Positions 7,737 through 15,040 are shown, counted from the stretch's first letter. The stretch is DNA of 30,507 nt from BOG-908 sp964242035 (GCA_964242035.1 CAXTCL010000017.1:1-30507), one strand, 5' to 3'. The notes: generated by a model from the sequence alone, not told the origin. Made by a program: numbers and translations.

Positions 7737-10310
7737 ATGCCCAGCGTGCCGGCATTCCTTGGCCGCCTGACCGCCTGGTGCGGCACAAGGCCCCGGTCTG
7801 TAGCGGCTGCCGCGCTGGTGCTGGCGATACTGGGCCTGCTGACGATACGCGCGGACCTCGGCGTCAGCACCGACACCGGCACACTGTTCTCCGCCAGCCT
7901 GCCGTGGAAGCAGCGGCAGAACGCGCTGCGTGACGCCTTTCCGCAGACCAAGAGCATACTGGTAGCGGTGATCGACGCCGCCATACCGGAGGAGGCGGAC
8001 GCCACCGCCACGTCGTTGGCCGGCGCGCTCCGCCCCGACACCACGCATTTCATCTCCGTCGTCCAGCCCACCGCCTCGCCCTTCCTGCAGCAGAACGGCC
8101 TGCTGTACCTGCAGACGGCCAAGCTGGCGGACCTGCTCGACCGCACCGTCGATGCCCAGCCTTTCCTGGGCCAGCTGGCCGCCGACCCCAGCCTGGCCGG
8201 GCTGGCCAGCGCCCTGTCGCTGATCGGCATGGGCGTCACGCGCCAGCACGCGGACCTCACCGCCTTTGCCCCGGCGCTGCTGGGTTTCCACGCAGCACTG
8301 GCCGGCGGCAAGACGCTGTCCTGGCAGAACCTGCTGGCCGGCCCTGCCGCGGCGATGGCCGGGCGCTACCGCTTCGTGCTGATCAAGCCGATCCAGGATT
8401 ACGGCGCCTTGCAGCCCGGAGCCCGCGCGACCGCGGTGATACGGCACGCCGCCGCCGGGCTGCCGTTCGTGCAGGACGGCAGCGCGCGTGTGCGCATCAC
8501 CGGCCCGGTGGCGCTCGATGACGACGAGTTCGCGACCGTCGCGCACGGGGCAGCCAGAGGGCTGGCGGCGAGCCTGGTGCTGGTCGTGCTCTGGCTGTGG
8601 CTCGCCGTGCGGTCCTGGCGGCTGATCCTGCCCATCATGGGCACCCTGCTGCTTGGGCTGGACCTTACCGCCGCCTTTGCCGCACTCGCGGTGGGCACGC
8701 TGAACCTGGTTTCGGTGGCGTTCGCCGTGCTGTTCGTGGGTCTGGCGGTGGATTTCGCCATCCAGTTCGCCGTGCGCTTCCGCGAGGCCAGCACCACGCA
8801 TCCTGACATCGCATCCGCACTAGGGACCGCCGGGCGGCGCAGCGGCGGGCAGATACTGGTGGCCGCGCTGTCCACCTCGGCCGGCTTCTTCGCCTTTACC
8901 CCGACGTCCTTCGCCGGCGTGGCCCAGCTCGGGCTGATCGCCGGGACGGGCATGCTGATCGCGTTCGCCTGCACGCTGAGCGTGCTCCCCGGGCTGATCG
9001 CGCTGTGCCGCCCGGCGCCGGAGGCCGGCGAGGTGGGCTTCGCCTGGGCCAAGCCGGCCGACGCCTTCATCGTGCGGCACCGCAAGCCGATCCTGGCCGG
9101 CGCCTGCGTGCTGGCCCTGCTCGGCGTCGGGCTCGCACCCTGGCTGCAGTTCGACGGCGACCCGCTGCACACCAAGAACCAGACGAGTGAATCAGTGACC
9201 ACGCTGGCCGACCTGGCGGCCGACCCGGTGACCAACCCCTACAGCATCGAGATGCTCGAACCCTCCATCAACGATGTGGCCGCGCTTTCGGCCCGGCTGC
9301 AGAAGCTGCCGACCGTGGCCGGCACGATCAGCCTGGACAGCCTGGTGCCCGCCGACCAGGCCACCAAGCTGCCGATGATCGCCGACGCTGCCACCATCCT
9401 GCTGCCCACTTTGGCGGTGCAGGCCAAGCAGGCGCCCGACGCCGCCGCCCTGCGTGCGGCACTAGGGCACGCGCTGCCGGCGATGCAGGACGCCGCGCGG
9501 ACCATGGCGCCCGGCGCTCCGTTCGCCCTGGTCACCGCCGACCTGGAGCGGCTGCGCTCTGCCGGCGACCCCCAACTCCTGGCTGCAGGCACCGCGCTAA
9601 CCAGGTTCCTGCCAGGGCAGCTCCGCCAGTTGCAGACCGTGCTCGGAGCCGGCCCGGTGACGCGCGCGGACATCCCGCGAGTGCTCGCCGCCGACTGGCT
9701 AACTCCCGACGGACGCGCCAAGCTGCAAGTCCTGCCGACGCGTGCGGTCGCGCAGGACAGCGCAGGGCTGCACCGCTTCGTGGCCCAGGTGATTCAGGCC
9801 GCACCCGAGGCCAGCGGCGCCGCGGTGGCCATCGTGCGCAGCGCGGACACCATCGTGGCCGCGTTCCGCCTGGCCGCGGTCGGCGCGCTGACCGCAATCG
9901 CAATTATCCTGCTGGTCGCCCTCCGCCGCCTGCTGGATGCGGCCCTGGTGCTGGCGCCGCTGGTGTTCTCCACCCTGCTCACGGTTATCGCCGCCGTGCT
10001 GCTGCCCCTTCCGCTCAACTTCGCCAACATCATAGCGCTGCCGCTGCTGCTAGGCGTCGGCGTGTCGTTCAACGTGTATTTCGTGATGAACTGGCGCGCC
10101 GGCATGCGTACGCCGCTCGGCTCCGCAACCGCGCGCGCCGTGCTGTTCTCCGCGCTGACCACGGCGACCGCGTTCGGCTCGCTCGCTGCGTCACAACATC
10201 CAGGCACCGCCAGCATGGGTTGGTTGTTGCTGGTGAGCCTGGCTTGCACGCTGCTGTCGAGTCTGACGTTCGAGCCGGCGCTGCTGGCTACCGTTTCCCG
10301 GAGAAAGTAA
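7737..10310 (+). CDS. HpnN-like RND/MMPL-family lipid transporter
   Basis: An 857-residue transporter. A first membrane helix (about residues 20-38) leads into a large periplasmic loop, a bundle of about five helices (roughly 270-440, with GLAVDFAIQF), a second periplasmic loop and a second helix bundle (about 705-850). This two-fold layout matches the MMPL/RND proteins called HpnN in hopanoid loci, which move hopanoids to the outer membrane. It is the last gene of the flippase-phosphatidyltransferase operon, three bases after the preceding stop, so export of the locus's lipid product is the natural inference; a hopanoid cargo cannot be excluded. The stop codon lies inside the start of a hairpin repeat. 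Confidence 0.9.
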   Translation: MPSVPAFLGRLTAWCGTRPRSVAAAALVLAILGLLTIRADLGVSTDTGTLFSASLPWKQRQNALRDAFPQTKSILVAVIDAAIPEEADATATSLAGALRPDTTHFISVVQPTASPFLQQNGLLYLQTAKLADLLDRTVDAQPFLGQLAADPSLAGLASALSLIGMGVTRQHADLTAFAPALLGFHAALAGGKTLSWQNLLAGPAAAMAGRYRFVLIKPIQDYGALQPGARATAVIRHAAAGLPFVQDGSARVRITGPVALDDDEFATVAHGAARGLAASLVLVVLWLWLAVRSWRLILPIMGTLLLGLDLTAAFAALAVGTLNLVSVAFAVLFVGLAVDFAIQFAVRFREASTTHPDIASALGTAGRRSGGQILVAALSTSAGFFAFTPTSFAGVAQLGLIAGTGMLIAFACTLSVLPGLIALCRPAPEAGEVGFAWAKPADAFIVRHRKPILAGACVLALLGVGLAPWLQFDGDPLHTKNQTSESVTTLADLAADPVTNPYSIEMLEPSINDVAALSARLQKLPTVAGTISLDSLVPADQATKLPMIADAATILLPTLAVQAKQAPDAAALRAALGHALPAMQDAARTMAPGAPFALVTADLERLRSAGDPQLLAAGTALTRFLPGQLRQLQTVLGAGPVTRADIPRVLAADWLTPDGRAKLQVLPTRAVAQDSAGLHRFVAQVIQAAPEASGAAVAIVRSADTIVAAFRLAAVGALTAIAIILLVALRRLLDAALVLAPLVFSTLLTVIAAVLLPLPLNFANIIALPLLLGVGVSFNVYFVMNWRAGMRTPLGSATARAVLFSALTTATAFGSLAASQHPGTASMGWLLLVSLACTLLSSLTFEPALLATVSRRK

Positions 10311-10355
10311 GCAAGGCCTTCTTCTTTGAAGAAAAGAAGCGACAAACTTTTGTCT
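10308..10355. repeat. AT-rich hairpin repeat, copy 5 (reverse orientation)
   Basis: The TAA stop of the transporter gene forms the first bases of this copy. The stem is CTTCTT around a TTGAAGA centre and the copy ends in ACTTTTG. Confidence 0.75.
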
Positions 10356-10418
10356 CTCCGCTGCGTCGGCGGACGTGCTGTTTCTTGAGGAACCCGACTG
10401 GTGCAGATGCGGGGTAGT

Positions 10419-10465
10419 CAAAGTTTTTTGGTCCTTTTTTCAAAAAAGGACTGCTTGCTTTCTTG
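10419..10465. repeat. AT-rich hairpin repeat, copy 6 (forward orientation, GTCC/GGAC stem variant)
   Basis: The stem GTCCTTTTTT pairs with AAAAAAGGAC, a compensated variant of the common stem. It sits directly upstream of the second phosphatidyltransferase gene and mirrors copy 7 at its end. Confidence 0.8.
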
Positions 10466-10488
10466 CCTGCCACAGCACCGGGCTACCC

Positions 10489-11106
10489 GTGAGCCATAAT
10501 ACCGCAATCCATCGCCTCATACGTCCCCTGGTCGCAAAGGCGGCGAAAACCAGGCTACGGCCAAACCACGTCACCGTTCTTCGCATGGCGACCGCGCTGG
10601 CAGCCGCCGCGGCGTTTTCCGCCGGATCTGTCGCAGCGGTACGAATCGCATCGGGCCTGTTCGTCGTATCTGCCCTGCTGGACCGCGCGGATGGCGAGCT
10701 GGCACGCCAGACCGGGCATTTCAGCAGATGGGGGCATGCTCTCGATCTGGCCGGCGATTGCAGCGCGGACGCCCTGATCATCCTGGCGATCGGCGTGGGA
10801 GCGGCCCATAGCTGGCTTGGCGGATGGGCGCTGGTCCTGGGTCTTTCCGGCGCGATCAGCACCGTGCTGTTGTTCTGGCTTCTCAATCGTTCTTCGCAGC
10901 CTCTCGTAGCGGCCGCGGTGAGCAGGCTGTTTGATCCGGACGACGCCATCCTCGGCATCCCGGTGATTGCCTGCTGTGTCGGGCTGCCGTCTGTTCTGCT
11001 GCTGGCTGGCGTCCTGACGCCGCTGGTCGCCGGTCTGTTGGCTATACAACAGAAAGCAAGCAGTCCTTTTTTGAAAAAAAGGACCAAAAAACTTTTGCTC
11101 CCCTAG
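10489..11106 (+). CDS. CDP-alcohol phosphatidyltransferase 2
   Basis: A 205-residue paralogue of the enzyme at 7137-7733, with the same full catalytic motif at the same residues (D65, D68, G69, A72, R73, G82, D86, D90). It probably uses the same type of CMP-activated donor with a different acceptor, or donor and acceptor differ; the sequence does not decide. The GTG start gives an N-terminus aligned with the paralogue (SHNTAIHRLIRPLV); the longer frame from 10375 is largely repeat sequence. The last 17 or so residues (from KASSPFLKK onward) are translated from hairpin copy 7 and form a lysine-rich tail absent from the paralogue. It is a single-gene unit bracketed by two inverted copies of the same hairpin subtype. 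Confidence 0.85.
   Translation: MSHNTAIHRLIRPLVAKAAKTRLRPNHVTVLRMATALAAAAAFSAGSVAAVRIASGLFVVSALLDRADGELARQTGHFSRWGHALDLAGDCSADALIILAIGVGAAHSWLGGWALVLGLSGAISTVLLFWLLNRSSQPLVAAAVSRLFDPDDAILGIPVIACCVGLPSVLLLAGVLTPLVAGLLAIQQKASSPFLKKRTKKLLLP
11052..11100. repeat. AT-rich hairpin repeat, copy 7 (reverse orientation, GTCC/GGAC variant, overlaps the gene end)
   Basis: The stem GTCCTTTTTT/AAAAAAAGGAC is the mirror of copy 6. It lies inside the 3' end of the preceding reading frame and encodes that protein's tail. Confidence 0.8.
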
Positions 11107-11154
11107 CCTGCATCAGCGGTCCGGGTACCTCACACATAGATACGCCGCCGCAGC

Positions 11155-11214
11155 ACCGACAGGAACAAAAGTTTTTTGCTTCTTTTTTTCAAAAAAGAAG
11201 GCCTTGCTTCCTTT
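11155..11214. repeat. AT-rich hairpin repeat, copy 8 (forward orientation)
   Basis: This is nearly identical to copy 1, including the CCGACAGG flank. It lies 22 bases upstream of the amidohydrolase start. Confidence 0.85.
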
Positions 11215-11236
11215 CTTACGCTCGCCAAGGATCCGA

Positions 11237-12097
11237 ATGACCGACCGCATACCCGAGATCATCGACATGCGGCTTCGTCCGCCCTTCCTGCACTCCTTCT
11301 TCGGCGGCGTCTCCGGCAGCCCCGACCAGGACCTGGTGCGCTGGGTCAACCGGCGCGTAGGCGCAGCGGATCCCAACCATTTCACCGCGTATCGCAACCT
11401 GGAGCAGGTGCTCGCCGGCATGGACGAGGCCGGTATCGCAACCGGCGTGACCGTCGGCCGAAGCACCCCCATTGTGCGCATCGCCAACGACGACGTGGCC
11501 GCCTTGGCCACGCAATCCGGCGGCCGGCTCATCGGCGTGGCATCGGTGGATCCGCTGGCGCTGGGCCGTGACGCAGCGGTGGCCGAAGCCCGGCGTGCCG
11601 TGGGCGAACTGGGCCTGCGCGCGGTCAACTTGGACGCCGGCTTCTACGAAACCCCGCTGCGCGCCGACGACGACCGGCTGATGCCGCTCTACGAAGCCTG
11701 CGTCTCGCTCGGCGTGCCGGCCTTTGTCATGTCCGGCCCGACCACGCCCGACCTCGCCTTCAACGATCCGCTGAGCATCGACACCGTGGCCGCCACTTTT
11801 CCAAAACTGCCGATCGTGGTCTGCCACGGCTGCTACCCGAACATCGACGCGATGATAGGCGTGGCGTTCCGGCACGAGAACGTCTTCGTCTCGCCCGACA
11901 TGTATCTGTTCGCGCCCGGCGGACGGCGGTATGCCGAGGCGGCTTCCGGCTTCCTGCGGAACCAGCTCCTGTTCGGCTCCTCGTTTCCGTTCCGGCCAAT
12001 GCGGCAGAGCGTGCAGGACCTGCTGGCGATGGGGCTGGACGGGGACGCGCTTCCCCTCGTGGCCGGCGGCAACGCTGCGGCGTTACTGGGACTCTGA
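11237..12097 (+). CDS. Amidohydrolase-family (COG2159-like) TIM-barrel protein
   Basis: A 286-residue soluble protein. The overall pattern (an N-terminal IIDMRLRPPFLH stretch, then NLDAGFYE, IVVCHGCYPN, VSPDMYLF and a terminal GNAAALLGL) matches the amidohydrolase-2 group of metal-dependent hydrolases and decarboxylases. The usual N-terminal HxH metal pair is not obvious (D-M-R in its place), so metal binding may be reduced. The histidine in CHGCYPN fits a barrel metal ligand. The ATG at 11237 was chosen because the longer frame begins in the hairpin repeat. It forms a one-gene unit between two hairpin copies at the edge of the phosphonate locus; its substrate cannot be read from the sequence. 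Confidence 0.75.
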   Translation: MTDRIPEIIDMRLRPPFLHSFFGGVSGSPDQDLVRWVNRRVGAADPNHFTAYRNLEQVLAGMDEAGIATGVTVGRSTPIVRIANDDVAALATQSGGRLIGVASVDPLALGRDAAVAEARRAVGELGLRAVNLDAGFYETPLRADDDRLMPLYEACVSLGVPAFVMSGPTTPDLAFNDPLSIDTVAATFPKLPIVVCHGCYPNIDAMIGVAFRHENVFVSPDMYLFAPGGRRYAEAASGFLRNQLLFGSSFPFRPMRQSVQDLLAMGLDGDALPLVAGGNAAALLGL

Positions 12098-12103
12098 AGC
12101 AAA

Positions 12104-12160
12104 GGTAAGCAAGGCCTTCTTTTTCGAGAAAAAGAAGCAAAAAGCTTTTGGTCCGCTGTC
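12104..12160. repeat. AT-rich hairpin repeat, copy 9 (reverse orientation, extended)
   Basis: It follows the amidohydrolase stop within ten bases. It shares AAGCTTTT and the CTGTCGCGG flank with copies 3 and 4. The remaining 110 bases up to the histidine kinase gene show nothing else recognisable. Confidence 0.8.
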
Positions 12161-12271
12161 GCGGGAACGCGGCGGTGTGCGTTTCCAACGACATGCATTC
12201 GACGGGAGGCGAGATTTCTGTTTTCTGCGCCCTGATTGGCCATTCCTTTGGCCACCTACTATAGCTGCTTG

Positions 12272-13459
12272 ATGGACGAGGGCAGCTTCCCCCGAGAGCA
12301 TCGCGCTGACATCGAAGCCGTCCAGGCAATCCCGGTCATGCCCACGCTCCTCGACGTCGTCTGCCGGATGAGCGGCATGGGGTTCGCCGCCGTGGCCCGA
12401 GTGACGGAAGGGCGGTGGATCGCCTGCAGCGTCCAGGACACCATACAGTTCGGGCTTCAGCCGGGCGGAGAGCTGGAGGTGGACACGACCATCTGCCGCG
12501 ACGTCCGCGAGCACCACCGCCCCGTCATCATCTCCAACGTGGCCGAGGACGCAGCCTACCGGGACCACGCGACACCCGCGATGTACGGTTTCCAGAGCTA
12601 CATCTCGATGCCGATCGTGCTGCCGGACGGGACCTTCTTCGGCACCCTCTGCGCCATCGATCCGGCGCCACGCAACCTCGACACCCCGGAGATTGTGGGC
12701 TCGTTCAGACTGTTCGCGGACCTGATAGCATTCCACCTCGATGCGCATGCGCGCCTGTCCAGCTCGGAGGCGGCGCTGAGCGGCGAGCGGGCTAGCGCCG
12801 AGTTGCGCGAGCAGTTCATCGCCGTCCTCGGGCATGACCTGCGCAACCCGCTGGCGGCGGTGGCGGCCGGCACCAGGATGCTGGTGAGCCACCCGGAACG
12901 GGCGACGGAAATCGCCGGACACATACAGCGCAGCATAGGCCGCATGGCGGGCCTGATCGACGACGTCATGGATTTCGCCAGGGGCCGGCTGGGCGGCGGA
13001 CTGGCGCTCGACAGGCGCCGCCGCGGCTCTCTGGAGCCGATCCTGCTCCAGGTGATACAGGAGTCGCAAAGCGCCCATCCGGGCAGGTCCATCGCGGCCG
13101 AACTCCTGCTGGAGGAGCCGGTCACCTGCGACGGGGCCAGGATAGGCCAGGTCCTGTCCAACCTGCTGGGAAACGCGCTGACACACGGCGCCTCCGCCAC
13201 GCCGATCCACGTGCGCGCCTCGTCGCGCGGGGGCCTGTTCGAGCTGTCCGTGACGAACGCCGGCGAGCCGATACCGGCTGCGACGCTGGCGACCCTCTTC
13301 CAGCCGTTCGTACGCGGCGCCGTGAAGTCCGGCCAGCAGGGTCTCGGCCTTGGGCTCTACATCGCGTCCGAAATCGCGCGCGGGCACGGCGGCACGATGA
13401 CGGCGACATCGACGCCCGCGCAGACCTGCTTCACGCTCAGGATGCCGGACGGGGCCTAG
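12272..13459 (+). CDS. GAF-domain sensor histidine kinase
   Basis: A 395-residue cytoplasmic kinase without membrane helices. An N-terminal GAF domain (about residues 20-160, with VVCRMSGMGFAAVARV and GFQSYISMPI) is followed by the dimerisation and phosphoacceptor helix with FIAVLGHDLRNPL (histidine at residue 188) and an ATPase domain with an N-box (QVLSNLLGNALTHG) and G-box (GLGLGLYIASEIARGHGGT). The GAF ligand is unknown. No response regulator is adjacent, so it is an orphan kinase. The ATG at 12272 is preferred over a TTG at 12236; neither has a clear ribosome-binding site. There is no sign of a link to the phosphonate genes beyond proximity. Confidence 0.88.
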   Translation: MDEGSFPREHRADIEAVQAIPVMPTLLDVVCRMSGMGFAAVARVTEGRWIACSVQDTIQFGLQPGGELEVDTTICRDVREHHRPVIISNVAEDAAYRDHATPAMYGFQSYISMPIVLPDGTFFGTLCAIDPAPRNLDTPEIVGSFRLFADLIAFHLDAHARLSSSEAALSGERASAELREQFIAVLGHDLRNPLAAVAAGTRMLVSHPERATEIAGHIQRSIGRMAGLIDDVMDFARGRLGGGLALDRRRRGSLEPILLQVIQESQSAHPGRSIAAELLLEEPVTCDGARIGQVLSNLLGNALTHGASATPIHVRASSRGGLFELSVTNAGEPIPAATLATLFQPFVRGAVKSGQQGLGLGLYIASEIARGHGGTMTATSTPAQTCFTLRMPDGA

Positions 13460-13754
13460 CCTGGCGGATCGGTTCGATCTCGAACAGCCCGCGTCGTGCG
13501 GAGTCGCACGCCGGGTGACGACGCGGACTCGCCCGCCGCTACGCCCACAGTGGGGTATCGGTGTCATCCAGATTGCCGCGCTACAAACCGCAATCGGGAC
13601 GCGGGACGCAGAGCGCGCCCGAAGCCCAGGATGATTGTTGTCGCAGACCTGTGCTCAGCATTTTGTTGGCGTTGCTCATCAACGTTTCAGTGCCCAGAAG
13701 CTTACGTCCGGCGCGCACGGTGATTGCTCCGGCAAGCCACGCGCGACATCCCTG
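13460..13754. other. Intergenic region without recognisable gene
   Basis: This lies between the convergent kinase gene and the small minus-strand gene. Short reading frames here have no protein-like composition, and I see no tRNA, clear terminator or repeat. Confidence 0.4.
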
Positions 13755-14108
13755 CTAGACGTCAGCGATCAAAGACAATGCCTCGTGACGGCCCATGTTG
13801 CCCATGGCGGGTATTTCACCCGGCCTGAATTCAGATGGGGACAGCGCTGTTCCGGATTGCGCAATTCCTTCGTCCGCTACACCGGCGTCGTGAATGCTCC
13901 AGGCGATCTGCTTGACGTGCTCCAGATAGCGTATGTCGCGATGCTGGCTGGCGCGTATCGCCTCGTTGATAGGTCTCCAGCGATCCCTCGCGTCAGCAGG
14001 GATGAACCTCAGCGCCATTGCATAGAACGCGCCGATGGATCTCTTCGTGCCTCTGCCTGATGCTATCTCCGCCTGCAGCATGGCATAAATCGTGTTTGCT
14101 GTCGTCAT
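13755..14108 (-). CDS. Hypothetical protein, 117 residues
   Basis: I do not recognise this protein. It has balanced, protein-like composition with predicted helices in the first 80 residues (TIYAMLQAEIASG, GAFYAMALRFIPADARDRWRPINEAI) and no signal peptide or membrane segment. AGGGAG lies about 12 bases before the ATG. It is convergent with the histidine kinase gene and divergent from the sigma factor gene. It could be a spurious frame in GC-rich DNA, but the opposite frames look less coding-like. Confidence 0.5.
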   Translation of the reverse strand: MTTANTIYAMLQAEIASGRGTKRSIGAFYAMALRFIPADARDRWRPINEAIRASQHRDIRYLEHVKQIAWSIHDAGVADEGIAQSGTALSPSEFRPGEIPAMGNMGRHEALSLIADV

Positions 14109-14439
14109 GGGTCGGAATAGACTCCCTGGTTCAGGATGCGGCGACGTTTAAATCCGGTCCAAGCTGCCGACATGGCTCGTGCCGATCATCGTTTCATGCT
14201 TGCCACAGGCCGCCTGCCGCACATCCGTCCCGGCCCGGTCCGTTTGAACCGGTCGGCGCGGCGGATGCGGGAGGCATGCTGCAGATGGCGTATCTCATGG
14301 GTCGTCATGTCCTGGTGGTCCGCCTGTCATCAAAGGCGTGTCGGCGCACCGAAACCCGTCAGCGTTCGCAGAAATATTTTTTGACTTGGGTGTCGACACG
14401 CGTCAGCGTTCATTGCGAAATCGCGGTGGGCAGGGCGAC
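14109..14439. other. Intergenic region upstream of the ECF sigma factor gene
   Basis: This is the divergent promoter region of the small hypothetical gene and the sigma factor gene. It contains an AT-rich patch (14371-14385) and an 11-bp direct repeat. No small gene or RNA could be supported. Confidence 0.4.
14357..14411. promoter_or_regulatory. Direct repeat CGTCAGCGTTC, two copies, upstream of the ECF gene
   Basis: CGTCAGCGTTC occurs at 14357-14367 and again at 14401-14411, a 44-bp period or about four helical turns. The position suggests a regulator-binding or autoregulatory promoter site; no protein is assigned. Confidence 0.35.
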
Positions 14440-14994
14440 TTGGCTCATGACGGCATAGACGCGCTGTGGGACGGCCTGGCGCGCGGCGACAAAGCCGCCC
14501 GCGACAGCCTGCTGGCCATGCACTACCAGGAGTTCCGCGCGGTCGCCCGGCGCGTGCTGCGCGACGATGGCGGGCAGTTGGCGATGCAGCCGACCGACCT
14601 CGCGCACGAGGCGGCGCTGCGCATCCTGAAACTGGCGCGTATCGATTGGCGCGACCGCGGCCATTTCCTCGCATTGTCGGCCCGGGTGATGCGGCAGACC
14701 CTGTTGGACGAAGTGCGCCGCTTCAAGGCCGACAAGCGCCAGATGCCGGAGGTGACGTCGTGGCTGCAAGGGCCGGAGGCGCCGCGCCTGCTGCCGATCG
14801 ACCGGCTGGATGACGCGCTGACAGCCTTGTTCGCGATCGACGCGGACCGCGCGCGCGTGGTGGAACTGCGTTTCTATGGCGGTCTGACGATTGCGGAGAT
14901 CGCGCGCGAGACCGGACAATCCGAAAGCACGGTGGAGCGGCGGTGGCGCTCGGCGCGCGCCTGGCTGCTGGCGGAGCTGGCCGATGATGGGTGA
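14440..14994 (+). CDS. ECF-type RNA polymerase sigma factor (TIGR02999-like, kinase-associated)
   Basis: A protein of about 184 residues with sigma regions 2 and 4. Region 2 spans HYQEFRAVARRVLRDDGG to VMRQTLLDEVRRFKADKR; region 4 is the helix-turn-helix ELRFYGGLTIAEIARETG followed by QSESTVERRW. The group found next to Ser/Thr kinases (ECF43 and relatives, such as EcfK with PknS in Xanthomonas) is activated by phosphorylation rather than by an anti-sigma factor, and this gene pair fits that model; no anti-sigma gene is present. The frame is open from a GTG at 14338, but the TTG at 14440 gives the usual family length and keeps the upstream direct repeats non-coding; the start is uncertain. 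The gene ends inside the first of three 23-bp tandem repeats. Confidence 0.85.
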   Translation: MAHDGIDALWDGLARGDKAARDSLLAMHYQEFRAVARRVLRDDGGQLAMQPTDLAHEAALRILKLARIDWRDRGHFLALSARVMRQTLLDEVRRFKADKRQMPEVTSWLQGPEAPRLLPIDRLDDALTALFAIDADRARVVELRFYGGLTIAEIARETGQSESTVERRWRSARAWLLAELADDG

Positions 14995-15040
14995 CGGAGC
15001 TGGCAAATGATGCGTGACGGGGCTGGCCGATGATGCGTGA
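14972..15040 (+). repeat. Three tandem 23-bp repeats carrying start codons at the sigma factor/kinase junction
   Basis: Copies at 14972-14994, 14995-15017 and 15018-15040 each read CGG[A/G]GCTGGC-n-GATG-type sequence ending in GTGA. Each holds a GGAG- or GGGG-like site about 7-8 bases before an ATGATG. In copies 1 and 2 the start codons open eight-codon frames (14984-15010 and 15007-15033), whose TGA stops overlap the ATGATG of the next copy. In copy 3 the ATG starts the kinase. The arrangement is a duplicated translation-initiation region and could act as a leader that couples or damps kinase translation. Confidence 0.8.

Noticed and set aside
7635..8801. 388-residue minus-strand frame
   Set aside because: It is antisense to the transporter gene and has shadow-like Q, H and G composition.
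10375..10488. N-terminal extension of the second phosphatidyltransferase
   Set aside because: It is translated mostly from the hairpin repeat and is not matched in the paralogue; the GTG at 10489 aligns the two proteins.
11237..12097. PhnZ-like phosphonate-cleaving oxygenase next to the PhyH enzyme
   Set aside because: The protein has amidohydrolase barrel motifs and lacks the HD-domain pattern of PhnZ.
12..12160. CRISPR array
   Set aside because: The repeats are dispersed, hairpin-forming and found in both orientations, with no regular spacers and no cas genes.
12083..13567. 494-residue minus-strand frame
   Set aside because: It is a shadow of the histidine kinase gene, with repeat-derived sequence at its end.
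14338..14439. N-terminal extension of the sigma factor from a GTG
   Set aside because: It gives an unusually long, unmatched N-terminus and would make the direct repeats coding. It is not excluded, only less likely.
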